A stretch of DNA of 12,779 nt from Lachnospiraceae bacterium (GCA_029068665.1 JAIECC010000119.1:1-12779), one strand, 5' to 3'; positions 6,541-12,730 are shown, counted from the stretch's first letter. Numbers and translations: made by a program. The notes: a model not told the origin generated them from the letters alone.

Positions 6541-6551
6541 AACCGATTCAC
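6492..6551 (-). CDS. possible 19-residue leader peptide upstream of the MATE gene
   Basis: A GTG at 6551 opens a frame reading MNRLPAFYIFVLSVYLRKE and stopping at TAA 6494-6492. The frame covers the complete 5' arm of the hairpin, and its stop codon touches the first base of the 3' arm. AAGGAG at 6571-6566 is 14 bases upstream, longer than ideal. The geometry is that of a translation-controlled attenuator, where a ribosome on the leader would prevent the terminator stem. The peptide is hydrophobic with basic ends. It has no recognised family and could be chance. Confidence 0.28.
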   Translation of the reverse strand: MNRLPAFYIFVLSVYLRKE

Positions 6552-6571
6552 GTATTGTAAGTTTGCTCCTT

Positions 6572-7789
6572 TTATAGCTTTTTAATCCGCTCAACTGCCG
6601 TTAAGGTATTCTCATAGGAGCCAAATGCAGTCAGCCGGAAATACCCTTCGCCGCTTGGACCAAAGCCGGAGCCGGGAGTTCCTACTATGTTGGCATTTTC
6701 TAACAAATAATCAAAAAATTCCCATGAAGTCATATCATTTGGTGTCTTCAGCCAAATGTATGGTGCATTGACCCCGCCGGATACCGTATAGCCGATTTCA
6801 GCAAGTGCTTCCTTGATTATCTTTGCATTATTCATATAATAAGCAATCTGCTGTGCCGTCTGCTTTTTCCCTTCTTCACTGTATACGGCTGCTCCTGCCG
6901 CCTGTACAATGTACGGAGCGCCATTGAATTTTGTTCCATGCCTTCTTGCCCACAATGAATGTAATGCAACACCATCGGAAGACTTCAAATCCTTCGGTAT
7001 CACGGTAAATCCCAGACGGGTTCCGGTAAAGCCTGCGTTCTTTGAAAAGCTTCTCAGCTCGATTGCACAGCTTCTGGCGCCCTCACACTCATAAATCGTA
7101 TGCGGCACATCTGCTTCACTAATATATGCTTCATATGCCGCATCATAAATGATTACCGCACCAATTTTATTTGCATAATCAACCCATTCCTGCAGCTGAG
7201 CTTTACTGATCATCGCGCCGGTAGGGTTATTCGGAAAGCAGAGATAGATCAAATCCGGATTCTCCTTCGGAAATTCAGGAGCAAATCCATTTTCGGCACG
7301 GCAAGGCATATAAATCACATCACTCCACAACCCTGTTGTGTCATCATAAGTGCCGGTTCTGCCTGCCATGACATTAGAATCCACATAAACCGGATATACC
7401 GGGTCACAGACTGCAATTTTATTATCCAGGCTGAATATCTCCTGAATATTGGCAGAGTCACTTTTTGCCCCGTCACTGACAAATATTTCATCTGCTGCAA
7501 TATTAACGCCTCTTGCAGCATAGTCATTCTCTGCAATTGTAGTTCTTAAAAATTCATATCCCAAATCCGGAGCATAGCCTTTAAAGGTTTTTGCATCTGC
7601 CATTTCGTCTACCGCCGAATGCAGACGTTCAATAATTGCCGGTGCCAGGGGCTGGGTAACATCACCAATACCAAGACTGATCACCTGCTTGTCCGGATGC
7701 TCTGATTTATATGTATTTACCTTTTTTGCAATGGTGGAAAATAAATAACTTCCCGGTAATTTTAAATAATTATCATTTACTTTAAACAT
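6572..7789 (-). CDS. dapL: LL-diaminopimelate aminotransferase
   Basis: This is a PLP-dependent class I/II aminotransferase that converts tetrahydrodipicolinate directly to LL-2,6-diaminopimelate, bypassing the acylated intermediates of lysine and peptidoglycan synthesis. At 405 residues it has the usual DapL length. Visible features are the start FKVNDNYLKLPGSYLF, LGIGDVTQPL near residue 39, DPVYPVYVDSNVMAGRTG, FPNNPTGA, and the PLP sites D-x2-Y (Asp216, Tyr219) and SFSKNAGFTGTRLG, with Lys250 forming the Schiff base. ATG 7789 has AGGAGG 8 bases upstream; the 14-residue upstream extension has no such support. The gene follows dapF by 70 bases, so two consecutive steps of the DAP pathway are encoded together. 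A terminator-like hairpin follows it. Confidence 0.96.
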   Translation of the reverse strand: MFKVNDNYLKLPGSYLFSTIAKKVNTYKSEHPDKQVISLGIGDVTQPLAPAIIERLHSAVDEMADAKTFKGYAPDLGYEFLRTTIAENDYAARGVNIAADEIFVSDGAKSDSANIQEIFSLDNKIAVCDPVYPVYVDSNVMAGRTGTYDDTTGLWSDVIYMPCRAENGFAPEFPKENPDLIYLCFPNNPTGAMISKAQLQEWVDYANKIGAVIIYDAAYEAYISEADVPHTIYECEGARSCAIELRSFSKNAGFTGTRLGFTVIPKDLKSSDGVALHSLWARRHGTKFNGAPYIVQAAGAAVYSEEGKKQTAQQIAYYMNNAKIIKEALAEIGYTVSGGVNAPYIWLKTPNDMTSWEFFDYLLENANIVGTPGSGFGPSGEGYFRLTAFGSYENTLTAVERIKKL

Positions 7790-7835
7790 ACTGTCTTCCT
7801 CCTGATTTTCTACTGCTCCATTCGCTTTCACTCAC

Positions 7836-7849
7836 GAATGCCGGCATTC
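7836..7849. repeat. 14-bp perfect palindrome between dapF and dapL
   Basis: GAATGCCGGCATTC is a perfect 14-bp palindrome, 10 bases after the dapF stop and about 46 bases before the dapL start. As RNA it could form only a 5-bp stem with a CCGG loop and it has no T-tract. It might be a DNA-binding site, an RNA processing or stabilising hairpin, or chance. Confidence 0.35.
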
Positions 7850-7859
7850 TCTTGATTTC

Positions 7860-8687
7860 TTATATTTCACCTTCAAAAACAATGTTGGCCGGTCCGGTCA
7901 TATATACTTTATTCTCTGCTCTGTCCCATCGAACCTTTAAGTCACCACCCAAAAGATGCAGGGTTATTTCGTCTTTTGTCTTGTGATTTAATATACAGGC
8001 AACCGTACTGGCACAAGCTCCGGTTCCGCAGGCAAGGGTTTCACCGGAACCCCGTTCCCACACCCGCATATTTACTTCTGAATCATTTATAATTTCCACA
8101 AATTCTGTATTAATCCGGTTTGGAAAGAGCTGATGGCATTCAAACAAAGGTCCTATGGTCGATAAGGGAAAGTCGTGTACGTGGTCAACAAATATTACTG
8201 CATGTGGATTCCCCATAGAAACACAGGTCATGCGATATTCACAATCGTTTATTACAATCGGCACATCAACTGCCTGCTCCTGATCCAGCGCTACCGGAAT
8301 CTCAGAGGGACACAGAACCGGCATGCCCATATCAACGGTAACAGAAGTTACCTTCTGATTCTCCACAATCAGGTCAAGATACTTTATGCCTGCCAGTGTT
8401 TCAACAGAAACCTGCGTCTTATTCGTCAAACCGTAGTCATATACATATTTCCCTACACAGCGAATGCCGTTTCCGCACATTTCGGCCTGGGAGCCATCCG
8501 CATTATACATATCCATACAAAAGTCTGCGACAGCAGAGGGTTTTATCAAAATCAATCCATCCGAACCGATTCCAAAGTGCCGGTCACTATACCGCACCGC
8601 CAGCTCCTTCGGATTATCCACAGTTTCCTGAAAACAATTAATATAGATATAGTCGTTTCCTAATCCTTCCATTTTCGTAAACTTCAT
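7860..8687 (-). CDS. dapF: diaminopimelate epimerase
   Basis: This enzyme interconverts LL- and meso-diaminopimelate without a cofactor, using two cysteines as acid and base. At 275 residues it is a normal, complete DapF. The start is MKFTKMEGLGNDYIYI, with the family's GNDY. The first catalytic cysteine, Cys71, is in the MCGNGIRC motif and the second, Cys220, in RGSGETLACGTGACAS; GNPHAVIF (about 159-166) is also typical. The ATG at 8687 has GGGAGGG with a 6-base spacer. It starts 16 bases after the ANTAR regulator gene and precedes dapL, which makes its LL-DAP substrate. Meso-DAP feeds lysine and peptidoglycan synthesis. Confidence 0.97.
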   Translation of the reverse strand: MKFTKMEGLGNDYIYINCFQETVDNPKELAVRYSDRHFGIGSDGLILIKPSAVADFCMDMYNADGSQAEMCGNGIRCVGKYVYDYGLTNKTQVSVETLAGIKYLDLIVENQKVTSVTVDMGMPVLCPSEIPVALDQEQAVDVPIVINDCEYRMTCVSMGNPHAVIFVDHVHDFPLSTIGPLFECHQLFPNRINTEFVEIINDSEVNMRVWERGSGETLACGTGACASTVACILNHKTKDEITLHLLGGDLKVRWDRAENKVYMTGPANIVFEGEI

Positions 8688-8703
8688 GAAAATCCCTCCC
8701 CGA

Positions 8704-9246
8704 TCAGAATATTTCTAATATCATCTGTGCCGTTTCCACCATATTTACACCCGTATCCATGCTCCGTTTCTGCAAATATCTGTGGGCTTCTTCCTCTGAC
8801 ATTTTCTTTTGTTCTATCAAACGCAGCTTTGCACTTTCAATTACTGCACGCTCTTCCTCCGTTAACCGCTTGGGCTGTGCTTTTCTTTTCCGTTGTTTTT
8901 CATATAACCCTTGTAGTAAAACATTGACAGTTTCTACTAATTCATGTGCCCGAATCGGCATCCCCAGACACACCACCTTGCTGCGGTCACATTCCACATA
9001 ATGTCTTCCCGATGCCACTACCAGCATCTCATAGGTGTCCGGAAGATTCTCAAGCAAATCTGTATACAGCATATCGGTAAACTTATAGCCGCAGACAATC
9101 AATGCTTCATCTAAATCTTCAAAAAAAGTAATTGCCTGGGTTCCGGATGTACAGGATGCCGCCACATGAATTCCATTTCGTGTCAACAGGCTTCGAATTC
9201 CTTTTGCTTCCTCTATTTTCGAAAATACAACGATAACACTTATCAT
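8704..9246 (-). CDS. ANTAR-domain RNA-binding regulator with degenerate receiver
   Basis: This 180-residue cytosolic regulator has an N-terminal receiver-like domain (1-115), a basic helical linker (about 116-128) and a C-terminal ANTAR domain (about 130-180: EERAVIESAKLRLIEQKKMS, then AHRYLQKRSMDTG). ANTAR proteins bind paired hairpins in nascent RNA and prevent termination, often in nitrogen metabolism. In the receiver, the strand that should end in the phosphorylated Asp reads ALIVCGYKFTDM (Cys52-Gly53), and the usual conserved Lys-Pro reads GMPIRAHEL, so the ordinary phosphorylation site seems lost. ATG 9246 has GAGGAGG upstream. It follows glnA by 33 bases, an arrangement like glnA-nitR of solventogenic clostridia, and precedes dapF by 16 bases. 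I found no clear dual-hexaloop ANTAR target in the glnA leader. Confidence 0.88.
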   Translation of the reverse strand: MISVIVVFSKIEEAKGIRSLLTRNGIHVAASCTSGTQAITFFEDLDEALIVCGYKFTDMLYTDLLENLPDTYEMLVVASGRHYVECDRSKVVCLGMPIRAHELVETVNVLLQGLYEKQRKRKAQPKRLTEEERAVIESAKLRLIEQKKMSEEEAHRYLQKRSMDTGVNMVETAQMILEIF

Positions 9247-9279
9247 CGAGTCTTCCTCCTCAAAGCACCCAGAGTAAGA

Positions 9280-10611
9280 CTAAATCTTATATAAATATTC
9301 ATCGATTTCCCATTGAGTAACCTGCTTCCGATACTGATCCCACTCTGCCTTCTTAGCCTCCACATACTTAGAAAATACGTGATTACCCAATACTTCCTTG
9401 ATAAACGGATCTGCTTCCATCGCTTCCACTGCACGACAAAGATTAAATGGAATGATTTCTATATGCTGTTCGCCCATTTCTTCCTCTGTTAATTCAAAAA
9501 CATTCCCATTTACCGACTTTGGCGGCTGCATTTTATGCTTGATTCCATCCAAACCGGCTGCCAGGCATAATGCCAAAAGCAAATACGGATTTGCCGCCGG
9601 GTCCGGACTCCGAAGCTCTATTCTTGTTCCTGCGCCCCGGGAAGCCGGAATACGGATCAACGGACTACGGTTAGTCGCTGACCATGCAATATAAACCGGA
9701 GCTTCATGTCCCGGTACCAATCGCTTGTAGGAATTCACAAGAGGATTGGCAATGGCAGTCATACCCTTTATATGCTTCATAATACCTGCAATAAAATAAT
9801 ATGCTTCTTTGCTTAATCCATCCTTGCCTTTCGGATCATCAAATATATTCTTGCCGTTCTTAGTTAATGACATATTGGTATGCATACCGGAACCATTTAC
9901 ACCATACAGTGGTTTCGGCATAAAGCTTGCAAACAATCCATGTTTCTTTGCCATAGTCTTTACCACCAGCTTAAATGTCATAATATTATCAGCCGTTGCC
10001 AGCGCCGGACCATACTTGAAATCAATCTCATGCTGTGCCGGTGCCACCTCATGATGGGATGCTTCGATTTCAAAACCCATATCCTCCAGGCTAAGAACCA
10101 TATCTCTTCTTGCATTTTCTCCTAGGTCCAGTGGGCTGATATCAAAGTAGCTTGCCTTTTCATGAGAAATTGTAGTAGGCATGCCATTGTCATCCGTATG
10201 GAATAAAAAGAACTCACACTCCGGCCCTACATCAAAGCTATAACCCATCTCTGCTGCTTCCTGCAGAACTCTTCTTAATACATATCGCGGATCTCCCTCA
10301 AAAGGTGTTCCGTCTGCCTTGTATACATCACAAATCAACCGAGCTACCTTTCCCTGCTGCGGTCTCCATGGAAATGTTTCAAATGTATCCAAATCCGGAT
10401 ATAAATACATATCTGATTCTTCAATCCGAACAAAGCCTTCAATCGAAGAACCATCAAACATACATTTATTATCTAAAGCCTTCTCCAATTGACTGGAAGT
10501 AATTGCAACATTCTTTAAAGAACCAAACATATCCGTAAACTGTAAACGGATAAATTCAATATCTTCCTCTTCAATCCTGCGCATAATATCTTGTTTTGTG
10601 TAGCGACTCAT
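9280..10611 (-). CDS. glnA: glutamine synthetase, type I-alpha
   Basis: This enzyme makes glutamine from glutamate, ammonia and ATP and is the main route of ammonium assimilation; it works as a dodecamer. At 443 residues it matches the Firmicutes GSI-alpha length, shorter than adenylylated GSI-beta enzymes. Motifs include FDGSSIEGFVRIEESD (52-67, with Arg62, linked to glutamine feedback in this class), GPECEFFLF, NGSGMHTNMSL, PGHEAPVYIAWSATNRSPL and ELRSPDPAANPYL. ATG 10611 has AGGAG 8 bases upstream. An open extension reaches 10800 but runs through the rpsR terminator and gene, so it is not used. It is the first gene of a probable glnA-ANTAR-dapF-dapL unit, with its promoter embedded in the preceding terminator. 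No GlnR-type operator was recognised. Confidence 0.97.
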   Translation of the reverse strand: MSRYTKQDIMRRIEEEDIEFIRLQFTDMFGSLKNVAITSSQLEKALDNKCMFDGSSIEGFVRIEESDMYLYPDLDTFETFPWRPQQGKVARLICDVYKADGTPFEGDPRYVLRRVLQEAAEMGYSFDVGPECEFFLFHTDDNGMPTTISHEKASYFDISPLDLGENARRDMVLSLEDMGFEIEASHHEVAPAQHEIDFKYGPALATADNIMTFKLVVKTMAKKHGLFASFMPKPLYGVNGSGMHTNMSLTKNGKNIFDDPKGKDGLSKEAYYFIAGIMKHIKGMTAIANPLVNSYKRLVPGHEAPVYIAWSATNRSPLIRIPASRGAGTRIELRSPDPAANPYLLLALCLAAGLDGIKHKMQPPKSVNGNVFELTEEEMGEQHIEIIPFNLCRAVEAMEADPFIKEVLGNHVFSKYVEAKKAEWDQYRKQVTQWEIDEYLYKI

Positions 10612-10660
10612 AGTTATTCTCCTTTTTTGTAAACATATATATCTGAATAGATACATTCTA

Positions 10661-10689
10661 AATATACTATTAAACTGAAAAAAGGACAA
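10661..10689 (-). promoter_or_regulatory. glnA: predicted glnA promoter nested in the rpsR terminator
   Basis: On the minus strand TTGTCC (10689-10684), a 17-base spacer and TATATT (10666-10661) lie about 50 bases upstream of the glnA ATG. The -35 is part of the 3' arm of the rpsR terminator and the T-tract forms the start of the spacer. Hexamer match is moderate; spacing and position are good. Confidence 0.5.
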
Positions 10690-10711
10690 GCCATAAATAA
10701 CTTGTCCTTTT
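10678..10711 (-). terminator. intrinsic terminator of rpsF-ssb-rpsR
   Basis: A perfect 11-bp stem (10701-10711 with 10680-10690, core AAGGACAAG/CTTGTCCTT) with a 10-base loop is followed on the minus strand by TTTTTT (10683-10678, partly within the stem). It begins 8 bases after the rpsR stop codon. The symmetrical A/T ends could let it act weakly on the plus strand, but no plus-strand gene is close. Confidence 0.88.
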
Positions 10712-10718
10712 GAAAAAA

Positions 10719-10991
10719 TTAATCCTGTACGTATGGCATTAATGCTACATGACGTGCCCGCTTGATTGCAACTGTCAAAGCTCTCTGATGCTTTGCACAT
10801 GTACCTGTGATTCTTCTAGGTAAGATTTTACCCCGCTCAGATACAAACTTCTTTAAGCGATTTACATCTTTATAATCAATAACGGCATTCTTATCTGCAC
10901 AAAATACACATACTTTTTTTCTTCTGCGAACGGTTCTTCTTCTCATAGGAGCCTCAGAACGCTCACTTTTCTCGCTCTTATTTACTGGCAT
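10719..10991 (-). CDS. rpsR: ribosomal protein bS18
   Basis: This 90-residue small-subunit protein binds 16S rRNA with bS6. The conserved core is present: RRRKKVCVFCADKN, DYKDVNRLKKFVSERGKILPRRITGTCAKHQR and AIKRARHVALMPYV. The CVFC pair plus the later Cys and His form the zinc-binding pattern of the C+ version of bS18. ATG 10991 has GGAGG 8 bases upstream; the open frame upstream overlaps ssb and is not needed. It is the last gene of rpsF-ssb-rpsR, 16 bases after ssb, and is followed by a strong terminator. Confidence 0.98.
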   Translation of the reverse strand: MPVNKSEKSERSEAPMRRRTVRRRKKVCVFCADKNAVIDYKDVNRLKKFVSERGKILPRRITGTCAKHQRALTVAIKRARHVALMPYVQD

Positions 10992-11007
10992 TGCTTTTAC
11001 CTCCAAT

Positions 11008-11454
11008 TTAGTTAAATGGCAGCTCCTCTTCAGCCCCATCCGGAATGCTCATAAAGCCATCACCGGCAGCCTGACTCGGAGATGGTCTGGAATCTGCCTG
11101 ATAAGCCGGTGCACCGGCACCGGATGCTGCTGCATTCTTACTCTCGGCAAATTCAATCTCATCTACAATAATCTGTACGGAATAAACCTTTTGTCCTTCC
11201 TTATTTGTATAATTATCATTCTGTATACGGCCCGTAATAACTACCTTTGTTCCCTGTCTTAAATACTTCTCAACAAAATCAGCCTGTCTGCCAAACACAG
11301 TACAATTGAAGAAATCTGCATCCGGTTCCCCTTCACGCTTCCATCTCCGATCTACTGCAAGTGAAAATCTTGCAATCGCAGTCTGACTTGCTCCCTGAGA
11401 GTAACGAACTTCCGGATCTCTCGTTAAACGACCCATCATAATAACTTTATTCAT
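11008..11454 (-). CDS. ssb: single-stranded DNA-binding protein
   Basis: This 148-residue protein coats single-stranded DNA in replication and repair. The OB-fold domain covers about residues 1-105 (MNKVIMMGRLTRDPEVRY, RFSLAVDRRWKREGE, DFFNCTVFGRQADFVEKYL, GTKVVITGRIQNDNYTN). A short Ala/Gly/Ser/Pro-rich linker leads to the acidic tail EEELPFN, which in this family docks partner proteins. The tail ends in Asn instead of the usual terminal Phe. The start codon has AAAGGGG upstream. Its place between rpsF and rpsR is the standard Firmicutes arrangement, with gaps of 20 and 16 bases. Confidence 0.97.
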   Translation of the reverse strand: MNKVIMMGRLTRDPEVRYSQGASQTAIARFSLAVDRRWKREGEPDADFFNCTVFGRQADFVEKYLRQGTKVVITGRIQNDNYTNKEGQKVYSVQIIVDEIEFAESKNAAASGAGAPAYQADSRPSPSQAAGDGFMSIPDGAEEELPFN

Positions 11455-11474
11455 ATTGGAAAACCCCTTTCAAT

Positions 11475-11762
11475 TTACGCGTCCTGGCGTACGCACAAAT
11501 AACGGATAATCGGCTCCATAATACGAACTCTAGCTTCAACTTGAGCTGGAACATCAGCTTCTGCGTCGAATAAAACAAAGTAATAATAAGCTTCACTCAT
11601 CTTCTGAATTTCGTAAGCTAACTTCTTCTTACCTTCTTCTTTGACATCTGTGATTGTTCCGCCAAATCTTTCGATATAAGCTTTTGCCTTATCTACTGCT
11701 GCTGCACGAGCCTCATCGTCAAGTTTTGCACTAACAACCAACGCTAATTCATATTTGTTCAT
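11475..11762 (-). CDS. rpsF: ribosomal protein bS6
   Basis: This 95-residue small-subunit protein pairs with bS18 on the 30S platform. The sequence NKYELALVVSAKLDD, then KAYIERFGGTITDVKEEGKKKLAYEI and MEPIIRYLCVRQDA matches the family across its full length. It has a very strong AAGGAGGTG site 7-8 bases before the ATG. It is first in rpsF-ssb-rpsR, with a candidate promoter at 11842-11870 and a hairpin in the leader at 11789-11810 that could be involved in autoregulation, as known for rpsF leaders bound by the S6:S18 complex. Confidence 0.98.
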   Translation of the reverse strand: MNKYELALVVSAKLDDEARAAAVDKAKAYIERFGGTITDVKEEGKKKLAYEIQKMSEAYYYFVLFDAEADVPAQVEARVRIMEPIIRYLCVRQDA

Positions 11763-11788
11763 GTCTTTGCACCTCCTTATGGTCTCTG

Positions 11789-11810
11789 GCCCTTTTATCT
11801 ATAAAAGAGC
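11789..11810 (-). promoter_or_regulatory. leader hairpin upstream of rpsF
   Basis: In the rpsF leader RNA, GCTCTTTTAT can pair with ATAAAAGGGC (ten pairs with one G-U wobble, two unpaired bases between them) just upstream of the AAGGAGGTG binding site. This is where S6:S18 regulatory leaders occur in other bacteria. I could not match it to the conserved bulge of that motif, so the role is open. Confidence 0.4.
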
Positions 11811-11841
11811 AAGGAAATTGTGTAATGTCTCACAAGAATCT

Positions 11842-11870
11842 AATTTATCATAATTACAGAAAAAATGCAA
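11842..11870 (-). promoter_or_regulatory. predicted promoter of rpsF-ssb-rpsR
   Basis: On the minus strand TTGCAT (11870-11865), a 17-base spacer and TAAATT (11847-11842) lie about 80 bases before the rpsF start. The -35 is good and the -10 moderate. It begins 14 bases after the flavodoxin stop codon and overlaps a weak 5-bp hairpin (CAAGA/TCTTG, followed by CATTTTTT) that might partly end flavodoxin transcription. Confidence 0.5.
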
Positions 11871-11883
11871 GAGATTTCTTGTA

Positions 11884-12348
11884 CTATTTTATCTCCAGCC
11901 ATCCTTTAATCTGTTCATCTGTCAGATTATTTCCATTAATACTATCAATCACCACTGCTCCCCGGCTGCTGTTCTTAATATCCTCTGTACTCCTGCCAGA
12001 GCCGCCTCCACCGTTGGTAACGAAAGAATAAATCTTTTTTCCCGTAAAGTCATAAGCCTCCAGGAAGGACAGAATCGGCATTGGACAAGTGCTGCACCAG
12101 TTTGGAAAACCAAGAACTATTTTATCATATTGGCTGATATCCTCAACCTGTGTCTCTAATTCCGGTCTGGCATTCTGCTTCAACTCTTCCTTTGCTTCTT
12201 CTACTACTGCCATATAGTCACTGGAATATGTTTTCTTTGTAATAATTTCAAATAAATCCGCTGATGCTGCTTTTGCAACCTGCTCTGCCACCCTCTTTGC
12301 AGTTCCTGAATAAGAAAAGTATGCAACTAATGTTTTTGTTCCTTCCAT
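11884..12348 (-). CDS. flavodoxin-family protein with CxxC in the FMN-loop
   Basis: This 154-residue FMN-binding protein is a small redox carrier or NAD(P)H-dependent reductase of the cytosol. The phosphate-binding loop is YFSYSGTAKRVAEQ (residues 10-23). The second flavin loop reads GFPNWCSTCPMPILSFLE (80-97), where related proteins usually have aromatic residues in a PNWWGTMPMP-type sequence; Cys85 and Cys88 form a CxxC pair. VTNGGGGSGRS (110-120) is the third loop. ATG 12348 has GGAGG 8 bases upstream, with a near-consensus promoter at 12382-12410. It separates the DUF951 gene from rpsF and is probably its own transcription unit. The redox partner is unknown. Confidence 0.92.
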   Translation of the reverse strand: MEGTKTLVAYFSYSGTAKRVAEQVAKAASADLFEIITKKTYSSDYMAVVEEAKEELKQNARPELETQVEDISQYDKIVLGFPNWCSTCPMPILSFLEAYDFTGKKIYSFVTNGGGGSGRSTEDIKNSSRGAVVIDSINGNNLTDEQIKGWLEIK

Positions 12349-12381
12349 GATTTTTACCTCCGTATACTTTAGATTTTATTA

Positions 12382-12410
12382 ATTATAAGGTGTTTTTCCA
12401 TACTTGACAA
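12382..12410 (-). promoter_or_regulatory. strong predicted promoter of the flavodoxin gene
   Basis: On the minus strand TTGTCA (12410-12405), a 17-base spacer and a perfect TATAAT (12387-12382) lie about 33 bases before the flavodoxin start codon, leaving a short leader with a GGAGG site. Confidence 0.8.
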
Positions 12411-12433
12411 TCCTCTCCACACATTAGGATAAT
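12404..12433 (+). promoter_or_regulatory. possible divergent promoter antisense to the DUF951 gene
   Basis: On the plus strand a perfect TTGACA (12404-12409), an 18-base spacer and GATAAT (12428-12433) overlap the -35 of the flavodoxin promoter. No plus-strand gene follows, so any transcript would be antisense to the DUF951 gene at 12442-12642. In AT-rich DNA this could be accidental. Confidence 0.3.
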
Positions 12434-12441
12434 TATATATA

Positions 12442-12642
12442 CTACTTGTCTTCTTTTGTGGATTCTATAAAACCGCGAAAATTCTTTTCCACATCTTTTC
12501 TGGAAATCATAATCATATGTCCGCAGCCGGTGCATTTCAAGCGAAAATCCATCCCCACACGAAGAATTTCCCATGCATTTGCACCACAAGGATGTGCCTT
12601 TTTTAACTTAATTATGTTGCCTAACTCGTAGTTTGTTCCCAT
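12442..12642 (-). CDS. DUF951 domain protein (YyzM-like)
   Basis: This 66-residue protein matches DUF951, a small family of unknown function often located just upstream of rpsF in Firmicutes. The family pattern is complete: YELGNIIKLKKAHPCGANAW, then EILRVGMDFRLKCTGCGHMIMI. Three cysteines (the PCG cysteine and the CTGC pair) and neighbouring histidines suggest a metal site, but this is inferred. The ATG at 12642 has only a weak site (GTGGA). An overlapping frame at 12383-12589 is a shadow. The flavodoxin gene with its own promoter separates it from rpsF here. Confidence 0.93.
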   Translation of the reverse strand: MGTNYELGNIIKLKKAHPCGANAWEILRVGMDFRLKCTGCGHMIMISRKDVEKNFRGFIESTKEDK

Positions 12643-12701
12643 ACTGTTCCACTCTGCTTTCTAATTTGTTTTGAATTTATTTTGCCGTACTAAATGTATT
12701 T

Positions 12702-12730
12702 ATTGTATCACCACATATGGTTTTTGAAAA
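12702..12730 (-). promoter_or_regulatory. predicted promoter of the DUF951 gene
   Basis: On the minus strand TTTTCA (12730-12725), a 17-base spacer and an extended -10 TGATACAAT (hexamer 12707-12702) lie about 60 bases upstream of the DUF951 start. The remaining bases to 12779 are AT-rich, with no coding sequence that I can support. Confidence 0.5.

Noticed and set aside
6540..6640. Promoter for the MATE operon at the end of dapL
   Set aside because: A TACAAT hexamer occurs before the hairpin but no acceptable -35 is found at 16-18 bases.
7100..7549. Plus-strand open frame of 149 codons opposite dapL
   Set aside because: It lies fully inside a certain gene, has a cysteine/isoleucine-rich composition typical of antisense frames, no binding site and no recognisable domain.
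8175..8663. Plus-strand open frame of 162 codons opposite dapF
   Set aside because: Shadow of dapF without a ribosome binding site or recognisable family.
10612..10660. ANTAR-type dual hairpin in the glnA leader
   Set aside because: Only one short stem (TATCT-ATTC-AGATA) is present; its loop lacks the expected A1/G4 hexaloop pattern and there is no second hairpin.
10612..10800. N-terminal extension of glnA to 10800
   Set aside because: It crosses the rpsR terminator and gene, and the ATG at 10611 has a good binding site and a normal GSI-alpha N-terminus.
12383..12589. Alternative minus-strand frame overlapping the DUF951 gene
   Set aside because: The overlapping frame has the complete DUF951 pattern; this one has no family resemblance and runs into the flavodoxin promoter.
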